Assembly (NCBI RefSeq): GCF_001625305.1
Contig: NW_017804653.1
Span: 847,347-911,346 of the forward strand
Reading direction: 5' to 3'
From: Branchiostoma belcheri
Lineage: Eukaryota; Chordata; Leptocardii; Amphioxiformes; Branchiostomatidae
Length of the DNA stretch: 64,000 nt
In this document: positions 1 to 9,189 of the stretch, piece after piece
Layout of the letters: every line of letters begins with the position of its first letter
How positions within the stretch are numbered: the first letter of the stretch is position 1
The notes under the pieces: model-generated
The model's database searches: none
Seen by the model: only the letters and a program-made list of their open reading frames with translations
Told to the model about the DNA's origin: nothing
Position numbers and translations under genes: made by a program

Positions 1-2
1 GT

Positions 3-2588
3 GTTCCCCTAGAGCTCAGAGAGAAGCTAAGAGAGCAGTTAAACGAAATGGTCGAGAAAGGAGTCATAAGCCAAGTCACACAACCAACTGATTGGGTCAA
101 CTCAATAGTCGTGAAAGAGAAACCCAACGGAAAACTGAGAGTATGTCTAGATCCGAGAGACCTGAACAACGCACTCAAACGAGATCATTACCCTACTCCC
201 ACACTGGAAGAAATAACACCATCCCTTGCCGGAGCCAAAATCTTCAGCAAGCTCGACGCGAGCAACGGGTATTGGAACATCAAGATAGACGAAGAGTCAT
301 CTCTCCTGACCACATTTAACACACCCTTCGGACGATTCAAGTTCAACCGCCTTCCGTTCGGATTAAAGGTCAGTCAAGATGTGTTCCAGAGGAAGGTAGA
401 CGAGACATACAGAGGATGCAAAGGAGCAATAGGTATTGCAGACGACATCCAGGTATTCGGCAAAACAGAGAGAGATCATGACCTGCACCTCCACGAAGCG
501 ATGGAAAAGACCAGACAAGCTGGCATCAAGCTCAACGCAGCAAAATGCACCATCAAAGAAAGCGAGTGCACGTTCTTTGGCATGATCTACTCTGCAGATG
601 GCGTGAAACCAGACCCCGAGAAAGTAGAAGCCATCACAAACATGGAAGAACCTCGGGACAAGAAGGAGCTAAGGAGCTTCCTAGGGCTCATACAGTACAT
701 GAGTTCATTCATTCCAAGACTTGCAGATCACACAGCAAGCATCCGTGAGCTACTCAAAGAAGATGTGGAGTACGACTGGTGTGCATCCCACACCAGAGAC
801 TTCAACAAAATCAAGCAGCTCATCAGTGAAGACATCACCCTGCAGTACTACGACAGAGAGAAACCAGTCACTCTACAGGTAGACGCCTCGATGAAGGGAG
901 TAGGCGCAGCGCTACTACAAGAGGGTCGCCCAATAGCATTCGCCTCCAAAGCACTCACACCTGCAGAGTCGAGGTACGCAAACATCGAGAGAGAGATGTT
1001 GGCAGTAGTATACGGTTGTGAGAAATTCAAGACGTACCTATACGGAAGGCGTTTCACAATCGAGAGCGACCACAAGCCGCTAGAGCAGATTGACAGGAAG
1101 AATCTCACTAAAGCACCAGCAAGACTACAACGCCTACTACTGAGGATACAGGAGTACGACTACCACCTCAAGTACAAACCAGGCAACGAAATGCTGGTAG
1201 CAGATGCCCTGTCAAGGCTATCTCCAAGCGAGAAAGAAGAGATGGCAGGACTCAAAGTCCAGATACACCACCTTGTCAATGTGACAACCACAAAGCTGGA
1301 ACAGATACAAGAAGAAACCAGCAAGGACGAGGAGCTCCAGACCCTCGCCCAGACGATCACTCGAGGTTGGCCAGAGAAGAGGAGTGAGGTACAGCCACTC
1401 ATCCGAGAGTATTGGACCATCAGAGACGATATCTCGATAGAGAATGGAATACTACTAGCAGGATCGAGGATAATCATCCCCAAATCACTGCAGAAAGAAG
1501 TCCTACAAACCATACATGAAGGACACATGGGAGAAGAGAAATGCAAACTGCGAGCGAAGTCAGCAGTATACTGGGTCGGCATGTACAAGGAAATAGAGAA
1601 GATGGTACAAACCTGCCGCACATGCCAAAAATACCAGAACTCCCAACAGAAAGAAGAGATGACCCCGACAGAGACACCAAGTCGACCGTGGAAGAAAGTA
1701 GGGGCAGACCTGTTCTACCTCAACCAGGAATGGTTTCTATTAGTAGTAGACTACTACTCCAAGTTCCCGATTGTCAAGACCCTCAAGAGCTTGAAAGCTT
1801 CAACAGTAACACAAGCTTTCAAGGGGATCTTCGCAGAACAAGGAATACCTGACGAAGTGATATGCGACAATGGAACACAATTCACCTCTCAAGAGTTCCG
1901 ACAAGCAGCTGAAGAGTACGGGTTCAGAATAACCACCTCCTCACCCTACTACCCAAAGGGACATGGATTAATAGAGAGGCATGTACAAACGGTAAAGAAG
2001 ACCCTCACCAAGAGTCTAGAGACAGGAGAAGACCCAAACCTGGCACTCCTAACACTGCGTACAACACCACTGAGAACAGACACAAAATCGCCAGCAGAAC
2101 TGCTCAATGGAAGAAGATACAAGACCAGACTACCAACAAAGGTACACCCTCCTACAGACCAAGAAGAAGTGATGGGCAAGTTAACGGCAGCACAAGAAAA
2201 GAGCAAGAAGCAGTATGACCGACAAGCACAACGACTACCAGAGCTAGTCAGAGGTCAAACCGTGCACATACAAGAGCCCATAAAGAAGACCTGGACGCCA
2301 GGCCAGATCGTCGGAAAAGCCGACACACCAAAATCATACGTTGTGGAAACCGAATCCGGCAAACAGATGCGGAGAAACCGAGTACACATCCGACCGACAC
2401 CAGAGGCAACCACAACCACGTCTCCAGCAAAGAAAGAGACAACAACAACCACGACAACTGACAACGAGGCAGCTGCACAACCAACAACAACAACAACCGA
2501 GACACCAACACCAACGGTGACGACACCATGCGCAACAAAATCAACGAGGAGCAGAACCAACATCCTGCCTCCGAAACGTTACCGCTAA
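3..2588 (+). CDS. pol: Ty3/Gypsy retrotransposon Pol (RT-RNase H-integrase), 5' end outside window
   Basis: The reading frame is open from base 3 without a start codon, so the polyprotein continues to the left of the window; the first in-frame ATG is at 48. Domains in order: reverse transcriptase with catalytic Asp in LDAS (255-257) and the IADD pair (441-446); RNase H with its first Asp in LQVDAS (882-884) and the later ESDHKPL segment; integrase zinc finger HEGH...CRTC; integrase catalytic Asp (1707-1709), Asp in CDNGT (1866-1868) and Glu in IERH (1974-1976). The last two are separated by 35 residues, the canonical D,D35E spacing. The C-terminus is a Thr/Pro/Glu-rich tail ending at TAA. Gene order RT-RH-IN defines Ty3/Gypsy; no chromodomain and no env frame follow. 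No frameshift or stop is present, so this copy is young or still under selection. Gag and protease must lie upstream. Confidence 0.95.
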   Translation, partial: VPLELREKLREQLNEMVEKGVISQVTQPTDWVNSIVVKEKPNGKLRVCLDPRDLNNALKRDHYPTPTLEEITPSLAGAKIFSKLDASNGYWNIKIDEESSLLTTFNTPFGRFKFNRLPFGLKVSQDVFQRKVDETYRGCKGAIGIADDIQVFGKTERDHDLHLHEAMEKTRQAGIKLNAAKCTIKESECTFFGMIYSADGVKPDPEKVEAITNMEEPRDKKELRSFLGLIQYMSSFIPRLADHTASIRELLKEDVEYDWCASHTRDFNKIKQLISEDITLQYYDREKPVTLQVDASMKGVGAALLQEGRPIAFASKALTPAESRYANIEREMLAVVYGCEKFKTYLYGRRFTIESDHKPLEQIDRKNLTKAPARLQRLLLRIQEYDYHLKYKPGNEMLVADALSRLSPSEKEEMAGLKVQIHHLVNVTTTKLEQIQEETSKDEELQTLAQTITRGWPEKRSEVQPLIREYWTIRDDISIENGILLAGSRIIIPKSLQKEVLQTIHEGHMGEEKCKLRAKSAVYWVGMYKEIEKMVQTCRTCQKYQNSQQKEEMTPTETPSRPWKKVGADLFYLNQEWFLLVVDYYSKFPIVKTLKSLKASTVTQAFKGIFAEQGIPDEVICDNGTQFTSQEFRQAAEEYGFRITTSSPYYPKGHGLIERHVQTVKKTLTKSLETGEDPNLALLTLRTTPLRTDTKSPAELLNGRRYKTRLPTKVHPPTDQEEVMGKLTAAQEKSKKQYDRQAQRLPELVRGQTVHIQEPIKKTWTPGQIVGKADTPKSYVVETESGKQMRRNRVHIRPTPEATTTTSPAKKETTTTTTTDNEAAAQPTTTTTETPTPTVTTPCATKSTRSRTNILPPKRYR

Positions 2589-3132
2589 CGGACTTGAATA
2601 AAGCGGAAAAGAGACTGTTAGTATAGTGTTAGAAAGCAGTTACCAAACACTGGGCAGAATAACCCCAAGGTTTCTGCTGGCACAACACCTTCGCTCTGAC
2701 GTGCCACTAGCTTTAGGAAATGTTTCTAGATTTAGTAGAAAGTTGTTGTTACTAATAATATAAGATTTATACAGACCACTAGCAAGACCAACCATCCAAC
2801 CACAAATGCCAAGACTCAAACAGAACTGTCAAGCTAGATCAACGAACATTTTGCCAAAGTCAAAACAATCATATTGAGTAGACAATCATCAAAATAGTTG
2901 TAAAGATGATACTAATGTATGTAAGGCCTCTAAGCCATGTTAAAACTTAACAAGTTGCATGAAACATATGTATACCCCTCTAACGATATACTAGATAGAG
3001 AGATAGTAGTAGAAACCAAGCAAAAAAAAAAAGAGAGCTGGACAAGAACATTGAACTATGGACAATTCATATATAGATTGAGATAATATCAGACTAGTCA
3101 GCAGAATAAGATCAAATCTGAAAAGAGAGGGA
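2589..3132 (+). mobile_element. Retroelement 3' non-coding spacer ending in a polypurine tract
   Basis: This A-rich stretch between the pol stop codon and the probable LTR has no open frame of note, so an env gene is absent. It ends in a purine run (about 3120-3132, AAAAGAGAGGGA) directly before TGTTATAC. That is the expected arrangement of a plus-strand primer followed by the TG of an LTR. A second purine run near 3020-3036 is not followed by TG and is a weaker candidate. Confidence 0.6.
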
Positions 3133-3396
3133 TGTTATACATTGTACCAGATACTATGACCTAGACCATCAGGCAAAAGTACTATACACCACAAGGGCCT
3201 TGCCTACATAATATATGTGAACAAAGCATCATGGGACATTAGAGTTGAGAACATCTGGAGTACTTGTAGAATAAAGTTTCAAGACGACTCTCACTCCGAC
3301 TGATCTATCTGCTTGAATCGAGCGTCTATGATAGCCATCCATAGACAAGAACGCACAACAGTAGGAATGGATAGTACACCAAATTATTACCTGACA
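3133..3396 (+). repeat. Probable 3' LTR of the Gypsy element
   Basis: It starts with TGTTATAC immediately after the polypurine tract and contains a TATATG-type TATA candidate near 3210 and an AATAAA signal near 3275. The right edge is uncertain: an ACAACA end at 3360 pairs partly with the TGTTATAC start, while a CTGACA end at 3396 is also possible. The 5' LTR is outside the window, so the edge and the target-site duplication cannot be tested here. Confidence 0.5.
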
Positions 3397-3424
3397 GTCC
3401 GTTTATCTCAGAATGGTTAGTACA

Positions 3425-3615
3425 CCAGACTTCTTTGCAGGCTGAATAGAGAGTAGAAATCCGCCTAAAAGGAATGTAACTGGCCAGGGGAGTTAGCCGA
3501 CCATATAGTGTCCAATTTGCCTGCACGGACCCCCTATTACCGCCTAACTCCCCTGGCCAGTTACATTCCTTTCAAACCGATCTCCACTATTTATCCAGCC
3601 TACAAAGGAGTCTGG
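3425..3615. mobile_element. Foldback MITE, family A, copy 1
   Basis: The left arm begins CCAGACTTCTTTGCAGGC and the right arm ends with the reverse complement (GCCTACAAAGGAGTCTGG). The arms are about 75 bp each, including the shared block AAAGGAATGTAACTGGCCAG near the centre, and a short unpaired middle separates them. The element has no coding capacity. It lies directly next to the retroelement LTR. The same arms recur at 6676-6856, so this is a dispersed family rather than a local palindrome. Confidence 0.8.
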
Positions 3616-3628
3616 TGGAGACAACAGA

Positions 3629-3825
3629 ATGGCTAGCTGCTACATGTTCCCTTTTCTTACTCTCCAAGCAGAAGTTGGTGGGGGAAATTGTGACCTTTCT
3701 ATCATATGCTCCGTTTTCTGTCGGTACACCCCACCTAAAACTGGGCATATGATAGAAAGGTCACAATCTTCCCTACCAACTTCTGCATGGAGAGTAAGAA
3801 AAGGGAACATGTAGCAGCTAGCCAT
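3629..3825. mobile_element. Near-perfect palindrome containing a TA-flanked MITE, family B
   Basis: Bases 3660-3794 form a MITE with termini CTCTCC...GGAGAG flanked by TA on both sides, the Tc1/mariner target duplication. The palindrome continues for about 30 bp beyond the MITE ends on each side (ATGGCTAGCTGCTACATG at the left, its complement at the right). Both strands therefore encode nearly the same short peptide, which is an artefact of the palindrome and not a gene. Confidence 0.85.
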
Positions 3826-3908
3826 TCATTCTCCCTCTCAGAGATATGTATACATCATGTTAGGAGGTTTTTTTCATAATTAATAGAATTCTAGCCTGTA
3901 TTATATTG

Positions 3909-4140
3909 TTAGTTTTTCAGAGGTGTTTAGATCGACAGAAACGGCAATAATGTCTTGATAGGGGTCATACGCTCAGAATGACTATTAATGTTTCCTTTTT
4001 TCTCAAATGGTCTCTACATTACATATTTGAAGGGTATTTTTCGTCAGTACCTTAATTTTCACCACTATAGTTAGTTTTTCAAAGGTGTTTAGATCGACAG
4101 AAATGACAATAATATCACGATAGGGGTCATACGCTTGACT
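3909..4140. repeat. Direct duplication of a ~70 bp unit
   Basis: The segment beginning TTAGTTTTTCAGAGGTG at 3909 recurs at about 4071 with a few substitutions; both copies end near GGGGTCATACGCT. The copies are about 160 bp apart. No coding potential is visible. Confidence 0.75.
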
Positions 4141-4557
4141 GAATCTTATATTGAATATCTGATTAGCCGTAACGCATGAATAGCCAGCGGTGGTCACCGG
4201 GAATAGGTCATTTGTTCCCGTTTTTGCTAATCAGTGTCGTGTCAAATGTCGCCATATATATATAGTACCATTGTCGAATATCCTGTTGCTAAAACGTTTA
4301 GCTAGTTCCTCTTTGTCGTAAGAGATAAGAATTTTTATGATCTCACAAAGAATTAAGAGGAAATTTGAGATCCGTATGTAAGAAGAGAGTTTGCGTGTTT
4401 TTGTGTGCCATTCGAGCTATAGAAACAAAAAATGTCGAAAAATGCACTATGCAAAGATGACGAATATAAAACAATAACGCTTTATAGAATCACAATACAA
4501 CAGATATAAAACTTGTATCTGTAACAACTGTAAAACTGCCGATGTAGGGGAGGGTTA

Positions 4558-4737
4558 CTCTCCAAGCAGAGGTTTGGGTTTTGTCTTCAATTATTTTTGG
4601 CGTGTTTTAGGCCTTTTATCGGGCTTTCTTTTTTGCACTGGTTGGCGTAAAAAATAAAAGATACCAGTGCAAAAACAAAAAGAAAGCGTTGAAAACACAC
4701 AAAAAATAAGCCAAAACCCAAACCTCTGCTTGTAGAG
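4558..4737. mobile_element. TA-flanked MITE, family B, long subtype
   Basis: The 180 bp element starts CTCTCCAAGCAGAGGTTTGG after TA and ends with the inverse (CCAAACCTCTGCTTGTAGAG) before TA. The interior is T-rich on the left and A-rich on the right and folds back on itself. The termini match the copies at 3660 and 31331, but the interior differs from theirs. The ORF readable on the minus strand here is a by-product. Confidence 0.85.
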
Positions 4738-4799
4738 TATGACAGTGGTTCTGTAGAAGCTGTGCCCCCCTCCCCATGCCATTGACAGGAATATCCGTA

Positions 4800-6670
4800 C
4801 CAGAGTAATGCTTCTAACGCGGAGATCAGTGTCGGCGGGTAACTATTGATTTAAGTCTTAGAAAGAATCGATGCCGTCTGGGGCAACCAACGGTTCGACA
4901 TTTGCACCAGCGTTTATAGCAGATACATGGATTTTCTCCCTGTACTATTTACTAAAGGTTAGCCCGTTTGATATTCAGTTTTGAGAGATACGGATCCTCT
5001 TCTTACGTTGTTTACATAGATGGGCACTGATAGTACGTGTACAGAGGATACTAGTGTACCTTCACACGGTACTTAACAACCTGTCAATAGAACGGCGTTA
5101 AAGTGTATGAAGCGAGACGCTGAACATGGCAGAAGATTTGTATCCCAAAATACGAGTTATTCCAATATTTCGTCACATGCAGATGCATGTATAAAGCAGT
5201 ATGTGAGAATATGAGATACGTACTATGTACGTAGACGTTATGGAAATATATCGTGAAAGTGTCAATATTTGGTTGTCTTATCGTTTCACTCAAGCCGGCG
5301 AAATAATTATTCCAGCTTATTCAAAGTTCGTTGACCTAGCAATGACTCGTATCCTTGGAATAGAGCTTGAGGCAAAAATCGTTGAAACATTTGTGGAACA
5401 TTTCACTCAGGACCTGAAGCACGGAAGTCTGTTTAGTATATACAGCTGGTCACGGTATACAATAAAGACCACTCGCGCATTGCCTCGGGCATGCTACTAG
5501 TAATCTACAAATAGATCTTTTTCAAGGGTGGCCGCAAGACAGTATCAATTGACAGGGAAGTATTCAATATACCACCCGAATTTCGGAAAGCTGGTGAAAA
5601 AAATGCCAGAGTTAAAAAAAAGAAAGATCGTTAAAACACCTAAGACACGTCAAAGGAAAGCGAAGACTAAACATCTTTTTAGAAGGTAGTAACACACTAG
5701 CTTCGCAGGCACGCGGCGCGGCGGCAGCTGGCTACCTCACACCGAACGACGTGTTACACCTAACCCTTGAACATCTAACAACTCTAAACATTGTTTAGGC
5801 GTCAGCACCAAACAGGGATGGAAACTAACGTTTTCTGATCCATCCAATTTTCCCTGGCGTGTCAGGTACAGTACTATAGGCGGGGCAGCCAGGAAGTGTT
5901 GAAATTTCCAATCCCCACATCTGCTTGCGGATTATCCAGGCGTACCCGGGTCTGTGTGGGATCAATGGAAGCCTGGGTATTACGTCTTCAATCAGGGGCA
6001 GGCTGATTACTTCTAGACAGGGATTAGGACAGGCACAGACCCAGAAAACTCCTGATGCGGCAAGCACTGATCAATTCTTAACGGTACTGGGGTGTAATCA
6101 TTATAAGCAAGGCGAAACATGCATGAACGTGTGAGCTAGAGATTATTTGTGCTATTTGTTTTACAAATGGAAATTCTACGTCAAAATTGTAGTGAAACGA
6201 TGAAAAAACTACATTGTATTATCTGAGAGTTACTGTACATGATGTATGTTTGCATGTGTGTTTGCATGCTTTTGTGTAACTTAGGTAGCTGTATAAACTA
6301 TACTTTGTGATAAGGCACGATGTCTTTGGAGGCATTTGAGTAAACCTATGAGGCTATATAGTCACTATAATCTCCTTGAGTAAACTCATAACAGGCGAAA
6401 AAGGAGGGCTATCCAAAAACCACCTTCAAAGCCACTCTCTATAGCGAATCTCTCTCATATGTCTCTAAAAGCTCCCATTGTACCGAACTGCCAGCGACTT
6501 TTTTGGGTTCCAAAAGAGGAATTCGGCGACAGACGACCTGATGCCACGGTAGCCGTGACCTCTCCGGTTGCCATGGCGACGGCTAGAAAAGGGCGCGAAC
6601 AGTCGGCCCGCAGCGGGGGTTCTGGCTGAGAATGTCCCCGATTTAGCGGTGACGTCGTGCCAACTCTAGC
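4800..6670. other. Non-genic stretch, nothing recognised
   Basis: No domain, splice-supported exon or clear repeat was found. A 91-codon frame at 5225-5500 lacks recognisable motifs and flanking gene signals and is left out. A GC-rich patch at 6530-6680 contains an RFX X-box-like palindrome (GTTGCCATGGCGAC, 6567-6580) and a TGACGTCG site, but no gene start could be tied to it. Confidence 0.5.
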
Positions 6671-6675
6671 CTCTA

Positions 6676-6856
6676 CCAGGCTCCTTTGCAGGCTGAATAA
6701 ATAGTAGAAATCGGCCTAAAAAGGACTGTAACTGGCCAGGAGAATTGGCCTGCTACAGAGAGTCCAATTTCCGTACAATTCGACATTCTATGGCCGCTGG
6801 CCAGCTACATTCCTTTTTAGGCCGATTTCTACTATTCAGCCAACAAAGGAGTCTGA
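6676..6856. mobile_element. Foldback MITE, family A, copy 2
   Basis: This copy has the same arms as the element at 3425: CTCCTTTGCAGGCTGAATAA on the left and its inverse ending CAACAAAGGAGTCTG on the right, with GTAGAAATCGGCCTAAAAA within the arm. The loop differs. A fragment of the same arm is present at 42382-42430 in intron 4 of the PDZ gene. Confidence 0.8.
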
Positions 6857-7154
6857 TGGAGACTAGTGCCAACTGTACCGGACGGGCTGCCGACGCGTCA
6901 TGGGAGAATACTCCCGAATAGCTTACGTGGGAACCTCGGCAGCCAAAATAGACGTATGGCTCGTGTAGATATGAACATGGACATATATTATGAATGGTCT
7001 CTTTCGACATTTTTATATTTGGAACGAAATTTTACGACCATATGCATGTATTCATGTACGTGCACTCATGTTAATTTAATACTGGCCATGTTCATAATAC
7101 ATACATCATACAAAATGCACTAACAGGGGATACCATTGTATACTGTCCTCATCT

Positions 7155-7340
7155 ATTATCTAGCAAGCAATGGTTTAGGTTTCGGCTTATTTTGGGCGCG
7201 TTTTACTTTTAGGCGTTTTTTCGGGCTCTCTTTATTGTACTGATATATATTTGTTTTTCCCACTAACTCCCTGGTAAATGGGTACTGTCTGGCCAATTTG
7301 ATGCTGTCTTTGCAACCACCAGAAGAGCTGCCTTGAAATT
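7155..7340. repeat. Fragment of family-B MITE followed by a dispersed 'CTGTCTTTG' repeat
   Basis: Bases 7159-7250 resemble the left arm of the long family-B MITE (GGTTTAGGTTTCGGC, then GGGCGCGTTTTA and TTTTTTCGGGC) without an intact terminus. Bases 7265-7335 (ACTGTCTGGCCAATTTGATG, then CTGTCTTTGCAACCACC) resemble blocks at 28866-28935, 40127-40185 and 51555-51610, a further short dispersed family. Confidence 0.45.
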
Positions 7341-7625
7341 ATTAGAGTGCCTAAATGTATCCCATAATATTCTCCTCACGCGGTCTGCTGACACTCCGTA
7401 AAGTACCGCCTGGCAGAAGACAGTGTACTCATCAGAGGTAATGGCCCGTGTTTCTAATAATGTAGAAAGTAGGGCAACCTTTTAAATCTTTAACACACAA
7501 TGTGTCATCCTGCGTCGGAAAGTATTACGTTTCGGGGCGTATCACTAGATTGGACGTATATCTAGCCAAGCAGATGTAGAGAGGGTAAATTATCACATTC
7601 GTGAATAGTTCCATCAGGTTGGTAA

Positions 7626-7773
7626 GTCACTGAATAAAGAGACTCTTTTTACAAAGCTATACTCTACAATGTGAACCAGTCAGAATTGCCATGTGAAAGG
7701 TGACAGATGGTCACCGAAACGTCGGTTGAATTAACACTTGGTTCTGTTAAAAGTGTCTCTTTTATTCAGTAAA
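7626..7773 (+). repeat. Inverted-repeat element with a decayed hammerhead-ribozyme-like core
   Basis: Inverted ends bound the unit: TCACTGAATAAAGAGACTC at the left and AGTGTCTCTTTTATTCAGTA at the right. In the middle, a stem GGTGAC/GTCACC (7699-7704 with 7710-7715) is followed directly by GAAAC and GTCGG. That matches stem II plus the GAAA box of a hammerhead ribozyme. The upstream core reads TGTGAAA instead of CUGANGA, so self-cleavage is not expected. Such cores are known in Penelope-like elements and retrozymes. Confidence 0.45.
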
Positions 7774-8705
7774 TTATCGCGTTATGTTATCTGGTTGCCT
7801 TGTCTTTGTGGCATACAAAGATACAATCCTCCTTAGAACTGGGATTTTTCCTCCCAAAAACTGCTCGTAGATAATATATTCTGCTTGTATCATGCATATG
7901 GTTGTATATTGCCCTTGAACCATCCAAGCCCTCTCACCCCTCCCCTTTTAGAATGAGTAATTTCCAACTCGCTGATAGAATTACCAGCATGAGTCTACAC
8001 GCGGGGTAAGGGTCTAGGGAAGATGGAAAATCCCCAGGAGATACATCAAATAAAATCTTCCCTGTTCTACCTTACAAACACTCCTGTTAAAAGGCAGTAG
8101 AAAAATCTGCTATCTGTCAGGAAGCTATCAGATATAGGGTTCTCCCATTTTCTGGAAGTGCCTCCGAGCCATTTGCGGCTTCGCAAAGTGCGCACAATTA
8201 ATGTCTGCATCGCCGTAACGTCGGGAAGTTAGATAGAATTCCTGCGGTGCGGATCGCAGTACTATCATTCATCGTTTGCTAGCACGCCTAGCTAGGTGAT
8301 TTGTTATGAAAGTCACCAGGCAAGTATAGGAATGCACAAAGGGAAAGACAGAAGGACAAACAAAATGTCGTAGGTCATAGTTCGGTGAACGACACATCTT
8401 GTCTTTGGAATCGTGCCAATCGTTTAGGCGAATTGATATCATATGTTTCAGATACCTTATGATTAATTGTGGCTGTGTAAAGTAAGAAAATTATAGAAAT
8501 TTACATAAAATGTTCAAAGACGAAATAAGCTGTTTGGTGTGGCTTGACTATTAGGTTTCGGTACGGTAGTTGCTCTATAACGTTCTTGCTCAAGCCGGTA
8601 CACCCCATGTATTTGTTTTTGTCCGAAGCCTTATAGATGTGTACGGGTTGGCAGAGGTTGACACGTATGGTAGGAGGCCTCCATTATGTTCTATTGAAAG
8701 AAGAT

Positions 8706-9178
8706 GGTGGGTTCGATTTCCGTTTTTCAATCCAAATCATTTGGCGGGAAAGCGCCCCAAGCCTCCAACAGAGGCTTTGAGTTGTGGATGAATTAACGAC
8801 GCGGGGGTCACGGGTTCAAATCCCGGTTTGTCCGTCTAAAGCCCGACTTTGTTCCGGGTAAGAGCTTCTTGAGCGATGTTTGAAAGTGGCAGACGGTGGG
8901 GCTGAATGCCAGGGGTCACGGGTTCGGATCCCAGTCGTTCTTCCATTCATTGGTCATCATTCACTAGCTAAGGGATCTTTAAAGATCAGGACTGTGAAAG
9001 TGAAAATCTAATCAGAAAGGCGCTGCGCTGTTGGAGGTAGGGATTTCAGATTCCAGGTCTGCCGTCTTTTAATCTAAAACCATTTCTTTACGAGCACATA
9101 ACGAGTACATAGCTGGAGAGAACGGGGATACACAAAAGACGTCCAACAATCACCAGAGGTCGCGGGTTCTAGTCCCGA
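8706..9178 (+). repeat. Spaced series of tRNA T-arm (B-box)-like motifs
   Basis: Four clear and one weak T-arm-like motifs occur in the same orientation: GGTGGGTTCGATTTCC (8706), GGTCACGGGTTCAAATCCCG (8805), GGTCACGGGTTCGGATCCC (8914), a degenerate one near 9037, and GGTCGCGGGTTCTAGTCCCG (9157). Spacing is 99-123 bp. No unit has a convincing acceptor stem, A box or anticodon arm, so these are not called as tRNA genes. They look like decayed tRNA or tRNA-derived SINE units. Confidence 0.5.
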
Positions 9179-9189
9179 ATCATTGCATT

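Noticed and set aside
3629-3825. Two 61-codon frames on opposite strands with nearly the same peptide
   Set aside because: They mirror each other because the DNA is a palindrome; no gene evidence.
5225-5500. 91-codon + strand frame
   Set aside because: No recognisable motif, no splice or promoter support, AT-rich surroundings.
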